A DNA stretch of 64,000 bases from an uncultured Clostridia bacterium. GTDB taxonomy: Bacteria; Bacillota; Clostridia; Christensenellales; Aristaeellaceae. Shown here in pieces: positions 49,536 to 57,581 of this stretch (its first letter is position 1; each line of letters begins with the position of its first letter). The notes under the pieces are model-generated. The model was given only the letters and a program-made list of their open reading frames with translations, was not told the DNA's origin and searched no databases. The position numbers and the translations under genes are program-made. The DNA lies in assembly GCA_934621505.1 (NCBI GenBank), contig CAKTUU010000001.1:207775-271774 (forward strand), given 5' to 3'.

Positions 49536-51044
49536 ATGAAAAAACTGGTTTCCCTGCTGCTCGCCCTGTGCCTGGTGCTGGGCGTGTCCGCCGCGCTGGC
49601 TGAAAAAGACACGCTGACCATCGGCACCGCCGCCGAGGCCACCAAGTTCTTTGCTTCCAGCAAGGACGGCTCCAACAACAACGACTATGTTGTGGTCATC
49701 AACAACCTGTACAACACCCTGGTCAATCTGAACGCCGAAGGCCAGATTGAGCCCGCCCTGGCCACCGAATACACCGTGTCCGAGGACGGCCTGTGCTACA
49801 CCTTCACCCTGCGTGAGGGCGTAAAGTTCCACGACGGCTCCGTGATGACCGCCGAGGACGTGGCCTTCTCTCTGAACACCTCCGCTCCTCTGGCCAACGG
49901 CAAGGCCCTGCTGATCAACTACGACCGCGCGGAAGTGGTTGACGACAAGACCGTCAGCGTGTACCTGACCGCTCCCTACGCCGGCTTCATCAATGGCGTC
50001 GCCTCCCGCGTGGGCATGATCTTCAGCAAGGCCTACTACGAGCAGGTCGGCCCCGAGGGCTACCTGAGCGCCCCCATCGGCACCGGTCCCTACAAGCTGG
50101 TTTCTGCCGTCAGCGGCGACACCATCACCCTGGAAGCCTTTGACGAATACTGGGGCGGCGCGCCTGCCATCAAGAAGGTATACCTGAAGGTCATCTCCGA
50201 CGCCAGCACCCAGATCATCGCTCTGGAAAACGGCGATGTGGACATGCTGCTGTCCCCCGCCATCTCCAGCTGCCTGACCCTGGATACCACCAAGGGCGTT
50301 AACTGGATGTACGGCCCCTCCGCCGGCCGCGTAACCCTGCACATCTCCTCCAACCCCGGCAACCCCAGCCATGACGACATCAACTTCCGCCGCGCCGTGC
50401 AGAGCGCCATCAACAAGGAAGACATCGTCCTGGGCGCCATGGAAGGCTACGCCACCATCATCGACATCGACATGTGCCCCTCCTACGCCGGCCGTCCCGA
50501 GGGCTACGAAGTGGTGCCCTACGATGTGGAAAAGGCCAAGGAATACCTGGCTCAGTCCAAGTACAACGGCGAGGAATTCCAGATTCTGGTGCAGGCTGGC
50601 ACCGTGTATGACACCGTGGCCCAGATTGTGCAGGCCCAGCTGATGGAAATTGGCATCAACTGCACCGTCAACGCCGTGGACTCCGCTACCTTCACCGATA
50701 TGTGGTATGGCGGCCAGTACGGCGGCATGATCCGCAAGACCAACAGCTCCCTGCTGGACGCGGACGGCTTCCTGAACTTCTTCATGGCTACCGACTACGC
50801 GCCCACCAACAACAACCAGCACCCCCGCACCCAGGAAATCTACGATCTGGGCATGGAAGCCCGCGCCGCTCAGGGCGAGGCCCGCAAGGAGCTGTACCTG
50901 AAGGCCGTTAACATCGTAACCGAGGAAGCCTATGAGGTTCCCCTGTTTGCCGATTCCAACACCCTGGCCTACAACGAGGGCCTGAATGGTGTGGTCGTGC
51001 ATCCCCTGGGCACTGTGAACCTGTTCAATCTGAGCTGGAAATAA
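49536..51044 (+). CDS. Family 5 (peptide/nickel type) ABC transporter substrate-binding protein
   Basis: A 502-residue exported binding protein. The signal peptide (MKKLVSLLLALCLVLGVSAALA) ends at ALA|EKD. The body has FTLREGVKFHDGSVMTAEDV and YFNAEGQIEPALA-like early blocks (NLNAEGQIEPALATEY), plus SAPIGTGPYKL and INFRRAVQSAINKEDIV, all typical of SBP family 5. There is no lipobox Cys at the cleavage site, unusual for a Gram-positive binding protein. The family carries oligopeptides, opines and other conjugates. AAGGAGG precedes ATG 49536. It is followed by two hairpins that may raise its level relative to the permeases. Confidence 0.93.
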   Translation: MKKLVSLLLALCLVLGVSAALAEKDTLTIGTAAEATKFFASSKDGSNNNDYVVVINNLYNTLVNLNAEGQIEPALATEYTVSEDGLCYTFTLREGVKFHDGSVMTAEDVAFSLNTSAPLANGKALLINYDRAEVVDDKTVSVYLTAPYAGFINGVASRVGMIFSKAYYEQVGPEGYLSAPIGTGPYKLVSAVSGDTITLEAFDEYWGGAPAIKKVYLKVISDASTQIIALENGDVDMLLSPAISSCLTLDTTKGVNWMYGPSAGRVTLHISSNPGNPSHDDINFRRAVQSAINKEDIVLGAMEGYATIIDIDMCPSYAGRPEGYEVVPYDVEKAKEYLAQSKYNGEEFQILVQAGTVYDTVAQIVQAQLMEIGINCTVNAVDSATFTDMWYGGQYGGMIRKTNSSLLDADGFLNFFMATDYAPTNNNQHPRTQEIYDLGMEARAAQGEARKELYLKAVNIVTEEAYEVPLFADSNTLAYNEGLNGVVVHPLGTVNLFNLSWK

Positions 51045-51056
51045 GTCCGGCATACT

Positions 51057-51078
51057 CCGGGGGACGCAAGTCCCCCGG
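51057..51078 (+). other. Intra-operon hairpin with GCAA tetraloop
   Basis: CCGGGGGAC-GCAA-GTCCCCCGG is a perfect 9-bp stem capped by a GNRA-type tetraloop, starting 12 nt after the binding-protein stop. There is no T-run. It probably protects the upstream mRNA from 3' exonucleases. Confidence 0.8.
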
Positions 51079-51085
51079 GCCCCTT

Positions 51086-51146
51086 CCGCCCGCCTGAAAA
51101 GCGTTTTCTTCTATATTATAGAAGATGAAACGTTTTGGGCGGGCGG
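51086..51146 (+). other. 61-nt near-perfect inverted repeat
   Basis: The outer arms CCGCCCGCC (51086-51094) and GGCGGGCGG (51138-51146) enclose a second AT-rich palindrome (TTCTTCTATA/TTATAGAAGA with AAAAGCGTTT/GAAACGTTTT). It folds into one long rod centred near 51116, between the binding-protein and permease genes. Confidence 0.8.
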
Positions 51147-51232
51147 TACACCGAACATCCCCTTCGCGGCTGAAACGCAATATGCGAAAGAGGGCGCGGA
51201 AGACGAAATTTTCACTGGAGGTGAAGACCCTC

Positions 51233-52156
51233 TTGTTTAAGTACGTTGCGAAGCGGCTGCTGCTTCTGATTCCTGTGGTCATTGGCATTACGCTGTTTAT
51301 TTATGTCATTTTAAGCGCCGCGCCCGGCGACCCCGCCCAGCTGATTTTGGGCATGGACGCCTCCGAGGAGGAGCTGGTGGCCAAGCGCGCCGAGCTGGGT
51401 TTGGACCAGCCTGTGCTGGTACAGTATTTCAATTATCTCATCAAGGTTTTGCAGGGCGATTTTGGCGCCTCGTGGCTGAGCGGCTACCAGGTGCTGCCGG
51501 AGTTCCTGCATCGTTTGCCCAACACCATCATTCTGGGCACCCTGGCCATGGCCTTTGCCGTACTGCTGGGTATTCCGCTGGGAATTGTATCCGCTATTAA
51601 GCAAAATAGCGTCATCGACTATTTCTCCCTGGCCCTCGCCGTCATTTTGTTCTCGCTGCCGGCCTTCTGGTTTGGCATGATGGCGCAGCTGTTCTTCTGT
51701 CTGCAGCTGGGCTGGCTGCCCGCCTCCGGCGTGGGAACGCCCGCTCACTTTGTTTTGCCCGCGCTGACCCTGGGCGCTAACGTGCTGGCGTCCCAGCTGC
51801 GCATGACCCGCACCAGCATGCTGGACGTGGTCAAGCAGGACTTTATCCGCACGGCCCGCGCCAAGGGCGCCAGCGAACGCCGCGTGGTTATGAAGCATGT
51901 GCTGCGCAACGGCATGCTGCCCGTTGTGACCCAGGTGGGTATCAGCTACGCGTCCTGCATGGGCGGCAGCGTGGTAACCGAGAGCGTATTTTCCATTCCG
52001 GGCATCGGCTCGCTGCTGATTAACGCGGTAAAATCCCGCGACATCCCGGTGGTGATGGGCACCATCATCTTTGTGGCCCTCATCGTAGGCGTTATCAACC
52101 TGCTGGTGGACCTGCTGTACGCCCTCATCGACCCCCGTGTGAAACTGGCAAAGTGA
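51233..52156 (+). CDS. ABC transporter permease (DppB-like)
   Basis: A 307-residue inner-membrane permease with six hydrophobic segments. It starts FKYVAKRLLLLIPVVIGITL, has SAAPGDPAQLILG, the conserved DFIRTARAKGASERRVVMKH EAA-type loop that contacts the ATPase, and SVVTESVFSIPGIGSLL. I set the start at TTG 51233 because GGAGG lies 11 nt upstream and the length then equals the usual DppB size. The frame back to ATG 51125 would run through the long inverted repeat. Confidence 0.92.
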   Translation: MFKYVAKRLLLLIPVVIGITLFIYVILSAAPGDPAQLILGMDASEEELVAKRAELGLDQPVLVQYFNYLIKVLQGDFGASWLSGYQVLPEFLHRLPNTIILGTLAMAFAVLLGIPLGIVSAIKQNSVIDYFSLALAVILFSLPAFWFGMMAQLFFCLQLGWLPASGVGTPAHFVLPALTLGANVLASQLRMTRTSMLDVVKQDFIRTARAKGASERRVVMKHVLRNGMLPVVTQVGISYASCMGGSVVTESVFSIPGIGSLLINAVKSRDIPVVMGTIIFVALIVGVINLLVDLLYALIDPRVKLAK

Positions 52157-52172
52157 GAAATGAGGTGAGTCC

Positions 52173-53054
52173 ATGAAAAACAAAGCCAATAACGCGCAAG
52201 CCGTCGCTGGCCGCAGCGTATGGGGCCTGGTATGGTTCCGCTTTCGTAAAAACAAGCTGGCCATGTGCGGATTGATGATTTTGATCCTGATGATGCTGGC
52301 CATCATCCTGGCTCCTTTGTATGTGGATTACAAGGCCGTGTTCAGCCAGCGCATTGTGGATAAATTTAAGGACCCCTGCCCCGAGCATATTTTCGGAACG
52401 GACCAGTTTGGCCGTGATTTGTTTGCCCGCGTTATTTACGGCGGCCGTATTTCCCTGTTTATGGGTCTGGCCGTGGTGATGATATCCTTCTGCGCAGGAT
52501 GCATCCTGGGCGGCCTGGCCGGCTACTTCGGCGGCGTGGTGGACCAGGTGATCATGCGTATTGTGGACATGTTTATGGCCGTACCCGCCATTTTGCTGTC
52601 CATGGCTGTGGTGGCCGCGCTGGGCAATGGTACCGACAAGCTGCTGATCGCCCTGTCCATCGCCCAGACACCCCGCTTTACCCGCGTGGTGCGGTCCTCC
52701 ATCATGACCCTGCGCAATCAGGAATTTGTGGAGGCGGCCAAGTGCTGCGGCACCAGCTCCGCCCGCATTATCTTTAAGCACATTCTGCCCAACGGCATGG
52801 GCCCGGTCATCGTGTCCGCCACGCTGACCCTGGGCCAGGTGATTCTGAACATCGCGTCCCTGGGCTTCCTGGGCATCGGCGTTGCGTCCCCCACGCCGGA
52901 ATGGGGCACCATTCTGTCGGAAAACAAGGTGCATATCCGCTACCACGCCTACCTGGGCCTGATCCCCGGCGCGTGCATCGCCCTGGCCGTTATGGCGGTC
53001 AACTTTATCGGCGACGGCCTGCGGGACGCGCTGGATCCCCGGATGAAGAATTAA
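52173..53054 (+). CDS. ABC transporter permease (DppC-like)
   Basis: A 293-residue permease with an N-terminal helix (MCGLMILILMMLAIILAPLY), HIFGTDQFGRDLFARVIYGG and the EAA loop EFVEAAKCCGTSSARIIFKH. It ends LRDALDPRMKN, as DppC/OppC proteins do. It forms the channel with the DppB-like protein; gaps of 16 and 13 bp keep it in the operon. Confidence 0.94.
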   Translation: MKNKANNAQAVAGRSVWGLVWFRFRKNKLAMCGLMILILMMLAIILAPLYVDYKAVFSQRIVDKFKDPCPEHIFGTDQFGRDLFARVIYGGRISLFMGLAVVMISFCAGCILGGLAGYFGGVVDQVIMRIVDMFMAVPAILLSMAVVAALGNGTDKLLIALSIAQTPRFTRVVRSSIMTLRNQEFVEAAKCCGTSSARIIFKHILPNGMGPVIVSATLTLGQVILNIASLGFLGIGVASPTPEWGTILSENKVHIRYHAYLGLIPGACIALAVMAVNFIGDGLRDALDPRMKN

Positions 53055-53067
53055 GGAGGGCAATAAG

Positions 53068-54069
53068 ATGGCAGAAAATCAAAAACCGGAAAACCTCCTT
53101 GAGATTGAAAACCTGCACGCCCAGTACAACACCGACGACGCGGTGGTGCATGCCCTGAACGGGTTCAGCATCAGCCTGAAAAAGGGCGAGTCCCTGGGCC
53201 TGGTGGGCGAAACCGGCGCCGGTAAAACCACCATGGCGCTGTCCGTTATGCGGCTTTTGCCCAAACGGGTGGGCGAGGTGACCCAGGGCCGCATTGCCTA
53301 CGACGGCATCGACATTTTGTCCGCCTCCAAGGAGCAGATGCAGAGCCTGCGGGGCGAACGCATTTCCATGATTTTTCAGGACCCCATGACCAGCCTGAAC
53401 CCGGTTATGACCGTAGGCGAGCAGATTCATGAGGTGCTGGAACTGCACTTTCCCGACATGACCAGGGAAGAAAAGGAAGCCCGTGTGGAGGAAATGCTCC
53501 AGCTGGTAGGCATTCCCGCCGCCCGCAAGAGCGAATATCCGCACCAGTTTTCCGGCGGCATGAAGCAGCGCATCGTCATTGCCATGGCGCTGGTGGCCGA
53601 GCCGGAGCTGCTGCTGGCGGACGAGCCCACCACCGCCCTGGACGTGACCATTCAGGCCCAGATTCTGGAACTGGTGCGGGAGCTGAAGCGCAAATTTAAC
53701 ACCGCCATGATTCTGATTACCCATGACCTGGGCGTGGTCAACGAGGTGTGCGACAACGTGGCCATCGTTTACGGCGGCGAGGTCATTGAGCAGGGCACCA
53801 TTGAGGATGTGTATGTGCGGGTTAAGAATCACCCCTATACCGAGGGCCTGTTCGGCTCCATTCCCGATCTGGTAACGGACGCGCACAGGCTGCAATCCAT
53901 CCCCGGCCACATGGTGGACCCCACCAGCCTGCCCCTGGGCTGCAAGTTTGCCGAGCGCTGCAAATACTGCACCCAGCGCTGCCGGGAGGAAAACCCCGGC
54001 ATGCACCGCCTGAGCGATACCCACTACATCAAGTGCCATAAGTTTGAGGAGGATGCGCGCCATGAGTGA
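53068..54069 (+). CDS. ABC transporter ATP-binding protein (DppD-like)
   Basis: A 333-residue ATPase with Walker A GETGAGKTT, signature FSGGMKQR and Walker B ELLLADEPTTALD. The C-terminal oligopeptide-transporter extension is Cys-rich (CKFAERCKYCTQRC), possibly an Fe-S site as in DppD/OppD. Its last 8 bp overlap the DppF-like start. Confidence 0.94.
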   Translation: MAENQKPENLLEIENLHAQYNTDDAVVHALNGFSISLKKGESLGLVGETGAGKTTMALSVMRLLPKRVGEVTQGRIAYDGIDILSASKEQMQSLRGERISMIFQDPMTSLNPVMTVGEQIHEVLELHFPDMTREEKEARVEEMLQLVGIPAARKSEYPHQFSGGMKQRIVIAMALVAEPELLLADEPTTALDVTIQAQILELVRELKRKFNTAMILITHDLGVVNEVCDNVAIVYGGEVIEQGTIEDVYVRVKNHPYTEGLFGSIPDLVTDAHRLQSIPGHMVDPTSLPLGCKFAERCKYCTQRCREENPGMHRLSDTHYIKCHKFEEDARHE

Positions 54070-55027
54070 AAAAAAGCCGTTGGTGGAAACGCGCAACCTG
54101 CGCAAATATTTTGATACGCCCAAGGGCGTGCTGCACGCCGTGGAGGACGTGAACCTGTCCATCGCCCCCGGCGAAACCCTGGGCGTGGTAGGCGAAAGCG
54201 GCTGCGGCAAGTCCACCCTGGGCCGCACCCTGCTGCGCCTGCTGCCCGCCACGGGCGGCGAGGTGCTGTACGACGGCAGGGACGTGCTGAAGCTGCGGGG
54301 CAAACAGCTGAAGGAAATGCATGTGAACATGCAGATGATCTTTCAGGACCCCTTTACGTCCCTGAACCCCCGCCTGTCCATCAGCAATATCATCGCCGAG
54401 CCCATGAAGGTGTGCAAGCTGACCCACAGCCGTCAGGAAATGACGGAGCGGGTGCATGAACTGATGGAGGTCTGCGGCCTGCCCGCCCGGTATGTGAACA
54501 CCTTTCCCCACGAGCTGGACGGCGGCCGCCGTCAGCGCGTAGGTCTGGCCCGCGCGTTGGCGGTGAACCCCAAATTTATTGTGTGCGACGAGCCTGTATC
54601 CGCTTTGGACGTATCCATTCAGGCGCAGATTTTGAACCTGCTGATGGATTTGCAGGAGCAAAAGGGCATGTCCTACATGTTTATTACCCACGACCTGTGC
54701 GTGGTACGGCACATCAGCCAGGAAATCATGGTTATGTACATGGGCACGGTGATGGAATACGCCACCAAGGAGGAGCTGTTCAAAAACCCGCTCCATCCCT
54801 ACACCAAGGCCCTGATGTCCGCCATTCCCACCACGGATTTGAGCCGCCGCAACCGGGAACGCCAGCTGCTGACGGGCGAGGTGGCCAACCCCATTAACCC
54901 CAAGCCGGGCTGCCGCTTTGCGCCCCGCTGCCCCTATGCCTGCGACCGTTGCCACGAACCCCAGCAGCTGAAGGAAGTGGCCCCGGGCCACAAGGTTGCC
55001 TGCTGGCGTTGCAGCGAGTCTCTGTAA
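54062..55027 (+). CDS. ABC transporter ATP-binding protein (DppF-like)
   Basis: A 321-residue ATPase with Walker A GESGCGKST and Walker B FIVCDEPVSALDVS. The signature reads ELDGGRRQR instead of LSGGQ, a variant I recall from one OppF-like subfamily. A Cys-rich C-terminal extension (CRFAPRCPYACDRC) follows. Start ATG 54062 overlaps the DppD stop. It completes the five-part importer. Confidence 0.93.
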   Translation: MSEKKPLVETRNLRKYFDTPKGVLHAVEDVNLSIAPGETLGVVGESGCGKSTLGRTLLRLLPATGGEVLYDGRDVLKLRGKQLKEMHVNMQMIFQDPFTSLNPRLSISNIIAEPMKVCKLTHSRQEMTERVHELMEVCGLPARYVNTFPHELDGGRRQRVGLARALAVNPKFIVCDEPVSALDVSIQAQILNLLMDLQEQKGMSYMFITHDLCVVRHISQEIMVMYMGTVMEYATKEELFKNPLHPYTKALMSAIPTTDLSRRNRERQLLTGEVANPINPKPGCRFAPRCPYACDRCHEPQQLKEVAPGHKVACWRCSESL

Positions 55028-55036
55028 CAAACAAAC

Positions 55037-55064
55037 GCCGCTTTTTCCGTATGGGGGAAGCGGC
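55037..55064 (+). other. Intra-operon hairpin after the transporter genes
   Basis: GCCGCTTTTTCC pairs with GGGGGAAGCGGC, with G-U pairs and a 4-nt loop, and no T-run follows. It is a likely processing or partial attenuation point between transport and enzyme genes. Confidence 0.65.
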
Positions 55065-55092
55065 ATCCTTTCCATTTACGAGGTGAACGTTT

Positions 55093-56337
55093 ATGAACAG
55101 CGCGGTATGCTTTGTGTGCGACGACTGCGGCGCGGAAATTGACCTGCGGCAGCCGGTGAACCTGTGCCCCCATTGCGGCGGCATGCTGGAAGTACGCTAC
55201 GACCCGGAAAAAATGAAACAATCCGCCGATGTGATGCGTCATTACCAGCGGGGGTCCATCTGGCGCTACCGGGACTTTTTTCCCGCCGTGTCGGACGGCC
55301 ATATCGTCACCCTGGGGGAGGGCGGCACGCCGCTGGTGAAGTCCCGCTGGCTGGGCCCCTCTCTGGGCATTGAAAACCTGTATTTTAAGAATGATACCCT
55401 GATGCCCACCGGTTCGTTTAAGGACCGCGGGTTTTCGCTGGCGGTCAGCTACGCGTCTGAAATTGGCGTAAAGCGCGGCCTGACCTACAGCTCCGGCAAC
55501 GCGGGCGCGTCCTTCTCCGCCTACAGCGCCCGGGCTGGTTTTCCCGGGCTGGTGCTGGTGGAATACCTGGCCAGCGATACCAAAAAGGCTATGATTCTGC
55601 TGTACGGCGCCAAGGCCGCCATTCTGGAATACGAAAACTTTGACCAGATTTCCGCCATGCTGGACGGCGCGGTGCAGGAACTGGGCTGCTATATGTTTGT
55701 TAACTTCATCAACCCTGTGCGCCATGAGGCCATGAAAACCTATGCCTACGAGATTTACGGCGAGCTGGGACGGGTGCCGGATTATTCCTTCCACCCGGTG
55801 GGAACCGGCGGCGGCCTGTGGGGCACCTGGAAGGGCTATCAGGAGCTGGCGGCCATGGGCGTTACCGATAAGCTGCCCCATATGGTGGGCGTGCAGCCTT
55901 CGGCGGTGTGCTGGCTGAAGCAGGCCATCGATACCGGTGCTCAGGAGGGCAGCTTGTATGGGGACAGCACAAAGACCATTGCCCAGAGCATTTCCGGCAA
56001 CAGCCCCCTTCATGGCGGCAGGCGGCTTTTGAGCGCGGTGCGCAATTCCGGCGGTATGGCCATGGCGGTAACGGATGAGGAAATTCTGGAAGCCATGCGG
56101 GATCTGGGCCGGGAGGGAATCGGCGCGGAGCCGTCCTCCGCCGCGGGCGTGGCGGCGTTTAAACAGGCGGCCAAGGCCGGGAAAATTCACTCCACAGACA
56201 CGGCGGTGTGCGTGATTACCGGCACCGCGCTGAAGCAGCCCGCGATTGTGCAGCGGGCCACCAACATGCCCCAGCGCCGGGTGCGGGCGGATGTGGACGC
56301 GCTGCGCACCCTGCTGGAAGAATACAAAATGGGCTGA
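55093..56337 (+). CDS. Threonine-synthase-like PLP-dependent enzyme with zinc ribbon
   Basis: A 414-residue fold-type II PLP enzyme. An N-terminal zinc ribbon (C9-x2-C12 and C25-x2-C28) precedes the catalytic domain, with PLP lysine K110 in PTGSFKDRG, SSGNAGASFSAYSARAG and the PLP phosphate loop PVGTGGGLWG. The family includes threonine synthases, but a biosynthetic role fits poorly inside a transporter operon beside RidA. I infer a beta-elimination or deamination of an amino acid, releasing an enamine that RidA hydrolyses. It is the first enzyme gene after the importer. Confidence 0.85.
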   Translation: MNSAVCFVCDDCGAEIDLRQPVNLCPHCGGMLEVRYDPEKMKQSADVMRHYQRGSIWRYRDFFPAVSDGHIVTLGEGGTPLVKSRWLGPSLGIENLYFKNDTLMPTGSFKDRGFSLAVSYASEIGVKRGLTYSSGNAGASFSAYSARAGFPGLVLVEYLASDTKKAMILLYGAKAAILEYENFDQISAMLDGAVQELGCYMFVNFINPVRHEAMKTYAYEIYGELGRVPDYSFHPVGTGGGLWGTWKGYQELAAMGVTDKLPHMVGVQPSAVCWLKQAIDTGAQEGSLYGDSTKTIAQSISGNSPLHGGRRLLSAVRNSGGMAMAVTDEEILEAMRDLGREGIGAEPSSAAGVAAFKQAAKAGKIHSTDTAVCVITGTALKQPAIVQRATNMPQRRVRADVDALRTLLEEYKMG

Positions 56338-56348
56338 GGAGGGCGGCT

Positions 56349-57581
56349 ATGACGGAAACCATTGCGGTAAACGCCATTCAAAACGGAACCATCCGGCCCA
56401 TGACGCTGACCCTGCGGGACGGCAGGGCGGAAGCTCTGCTCCCTCGCCAGCCTGCCGCTGATGAAAGCCAGACCCTGTACCTGAGCGACGGTTTTATCGA
56501 CAGCCACGCCCATGTGTACGACGGAGCCACGGATTTGGGCGTGTCGGCAGACCGAATCGGCTACCAAACGGGCGTGCATCTGGTGGTGGACGCTGGCAGC
56601 GCGGGCGCTATCAACTTTCCCTGCTTCCGGGATTATGTGATGCCCGCCCATGAAACCCCGGTGCTGGCTTTTTTGAACATCAGCCGGGTAGGTCTGGTGA
56701 CCAAGCAGCCCTACTTTGACCCACGGGTGATTGACGTGGCCGCGGCTGTGCAGGCGCTGAAGGCCGATGGAGGACAAAAGCTGCTGGGAATCAAGGTGCT
56801 GTCCAGCGGTCTGGTGGTGGAAAAGGCGGGACTGGAACCCCTGCGCGCCGGTGTACAGGCGGCACGGGAATGCGGCGTGCCGGTGATGGTGCATCTGGTA
56901 GAGGGTCCGCCCGCTAACGAGGACACCATGCCCATGCTGCAAAAGGGCGATATCATTACCCACTGCTTCCACGGGGCCCCCAATTTGGAGGCCAACCGCA
57001 AAGCGTCTCGCGGGGCGGCGTTGAATCTGGAATTTTGCAGCGTGCCCAATGTGATGTGGAATCCGGACGGAACGCCTGAGAAACCCCTTGAGGAAGCGCT
57101 GAACCGGGGCGTATATCTGGATGTGGGCCACGGCGCGGGCAGCCTGGATATGGATGTGGCCCGGTGCGCCATTGCCGCCGGGGCGTGCAATTTCAGCATC
57201 AGCTCGGACGCGCATATCCGCAATGTGGAAGGCGTGGTGCGCAGCTTGCCCCATGTGATGAGCAAATTTCTGGCCCTGGGCATGACGCTGGAGCAGGTGA
57301 TCAATTCGGTGACCCGCATTCCGGCCAGACAGCTGGGCATTCAGGACTGGTGCGGCCATCCGCTGGAGCGGGCTACCCTGTTTGCCCTGCGGCCCGTCAG
57401 GCCGGAGGACGGCGCTTTCCTGGACGCGTACAAGCGTCCCGTGCCGGTTACCCAGGTGATCGAACCCAAAGCGGTCATTCGAGGAGGCCGCTTATCCAAC
57501 TGCCGGCAGGCAATAAAGGAGGGACCCTATGGCGGCGATTCAAATCCGGGACGTGCGGGTATTCCTGACCGCGCCGGATGA
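56349..57581 (+). CDS. Amidohydrolase/deacetylase, EF0837/Atu3266-like
   Basis: A 410-residue TIM-barrel metal hydrolase of the amidohydrolase superfamily. The metal motif is FIDSHAHVYDG (H53, H55); a candidate carboxylated Lys is in LLGIKVLSSG, further His in VMVHLVEG and ITHCFHG, and the catalytic Asp in ISSDAHIRN. Relatives EF0837 and Atu3266 remove acetyl groups from N- or O-acetyl-(R)-hydroxy acids. AGGAGG lies before ATG 56349. The C-terminus runs 53 bp into the next gene in a different frame, an unusually long overlap, so the last 17 residues or so may be dispensable. Confidence 0.85.
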   Translation: MTETIAVNAIQNGTIRPMTLTLRDGRAEALLPRQPAADESQTLYLSDGFIDSHAHVYDGATDLGVSADRIGYQTGVHLVVDAGSAGAINFPCFRDYVMPAHETPVLAFLNISRVGLVTKQPYFDPRVIDVAAAVQALKADGGQKLLGIKVLSSGLVVEKAGLEPLRAGVQAARECGVPVMVHLVEGPPANEDTMPMLQKGDIITHCFHGAPNLEANRKASRGAALNLEFCSVPNVMWNPDGTPEKPLEEALNRGVYLDVGHGAGSLDMDVARCAIAAGACNFSISSDAHIRNVEGVVRSLPHVMSKFLALGMTLEQVINSVTRIPARQLGIQDWCGHPLERATLFALRPVRPEDGAFLDAYKRPVPVTQVIEPKAVIRGGRLSNCRQAIKEGPYGGDSNPGRAGIPDRAG

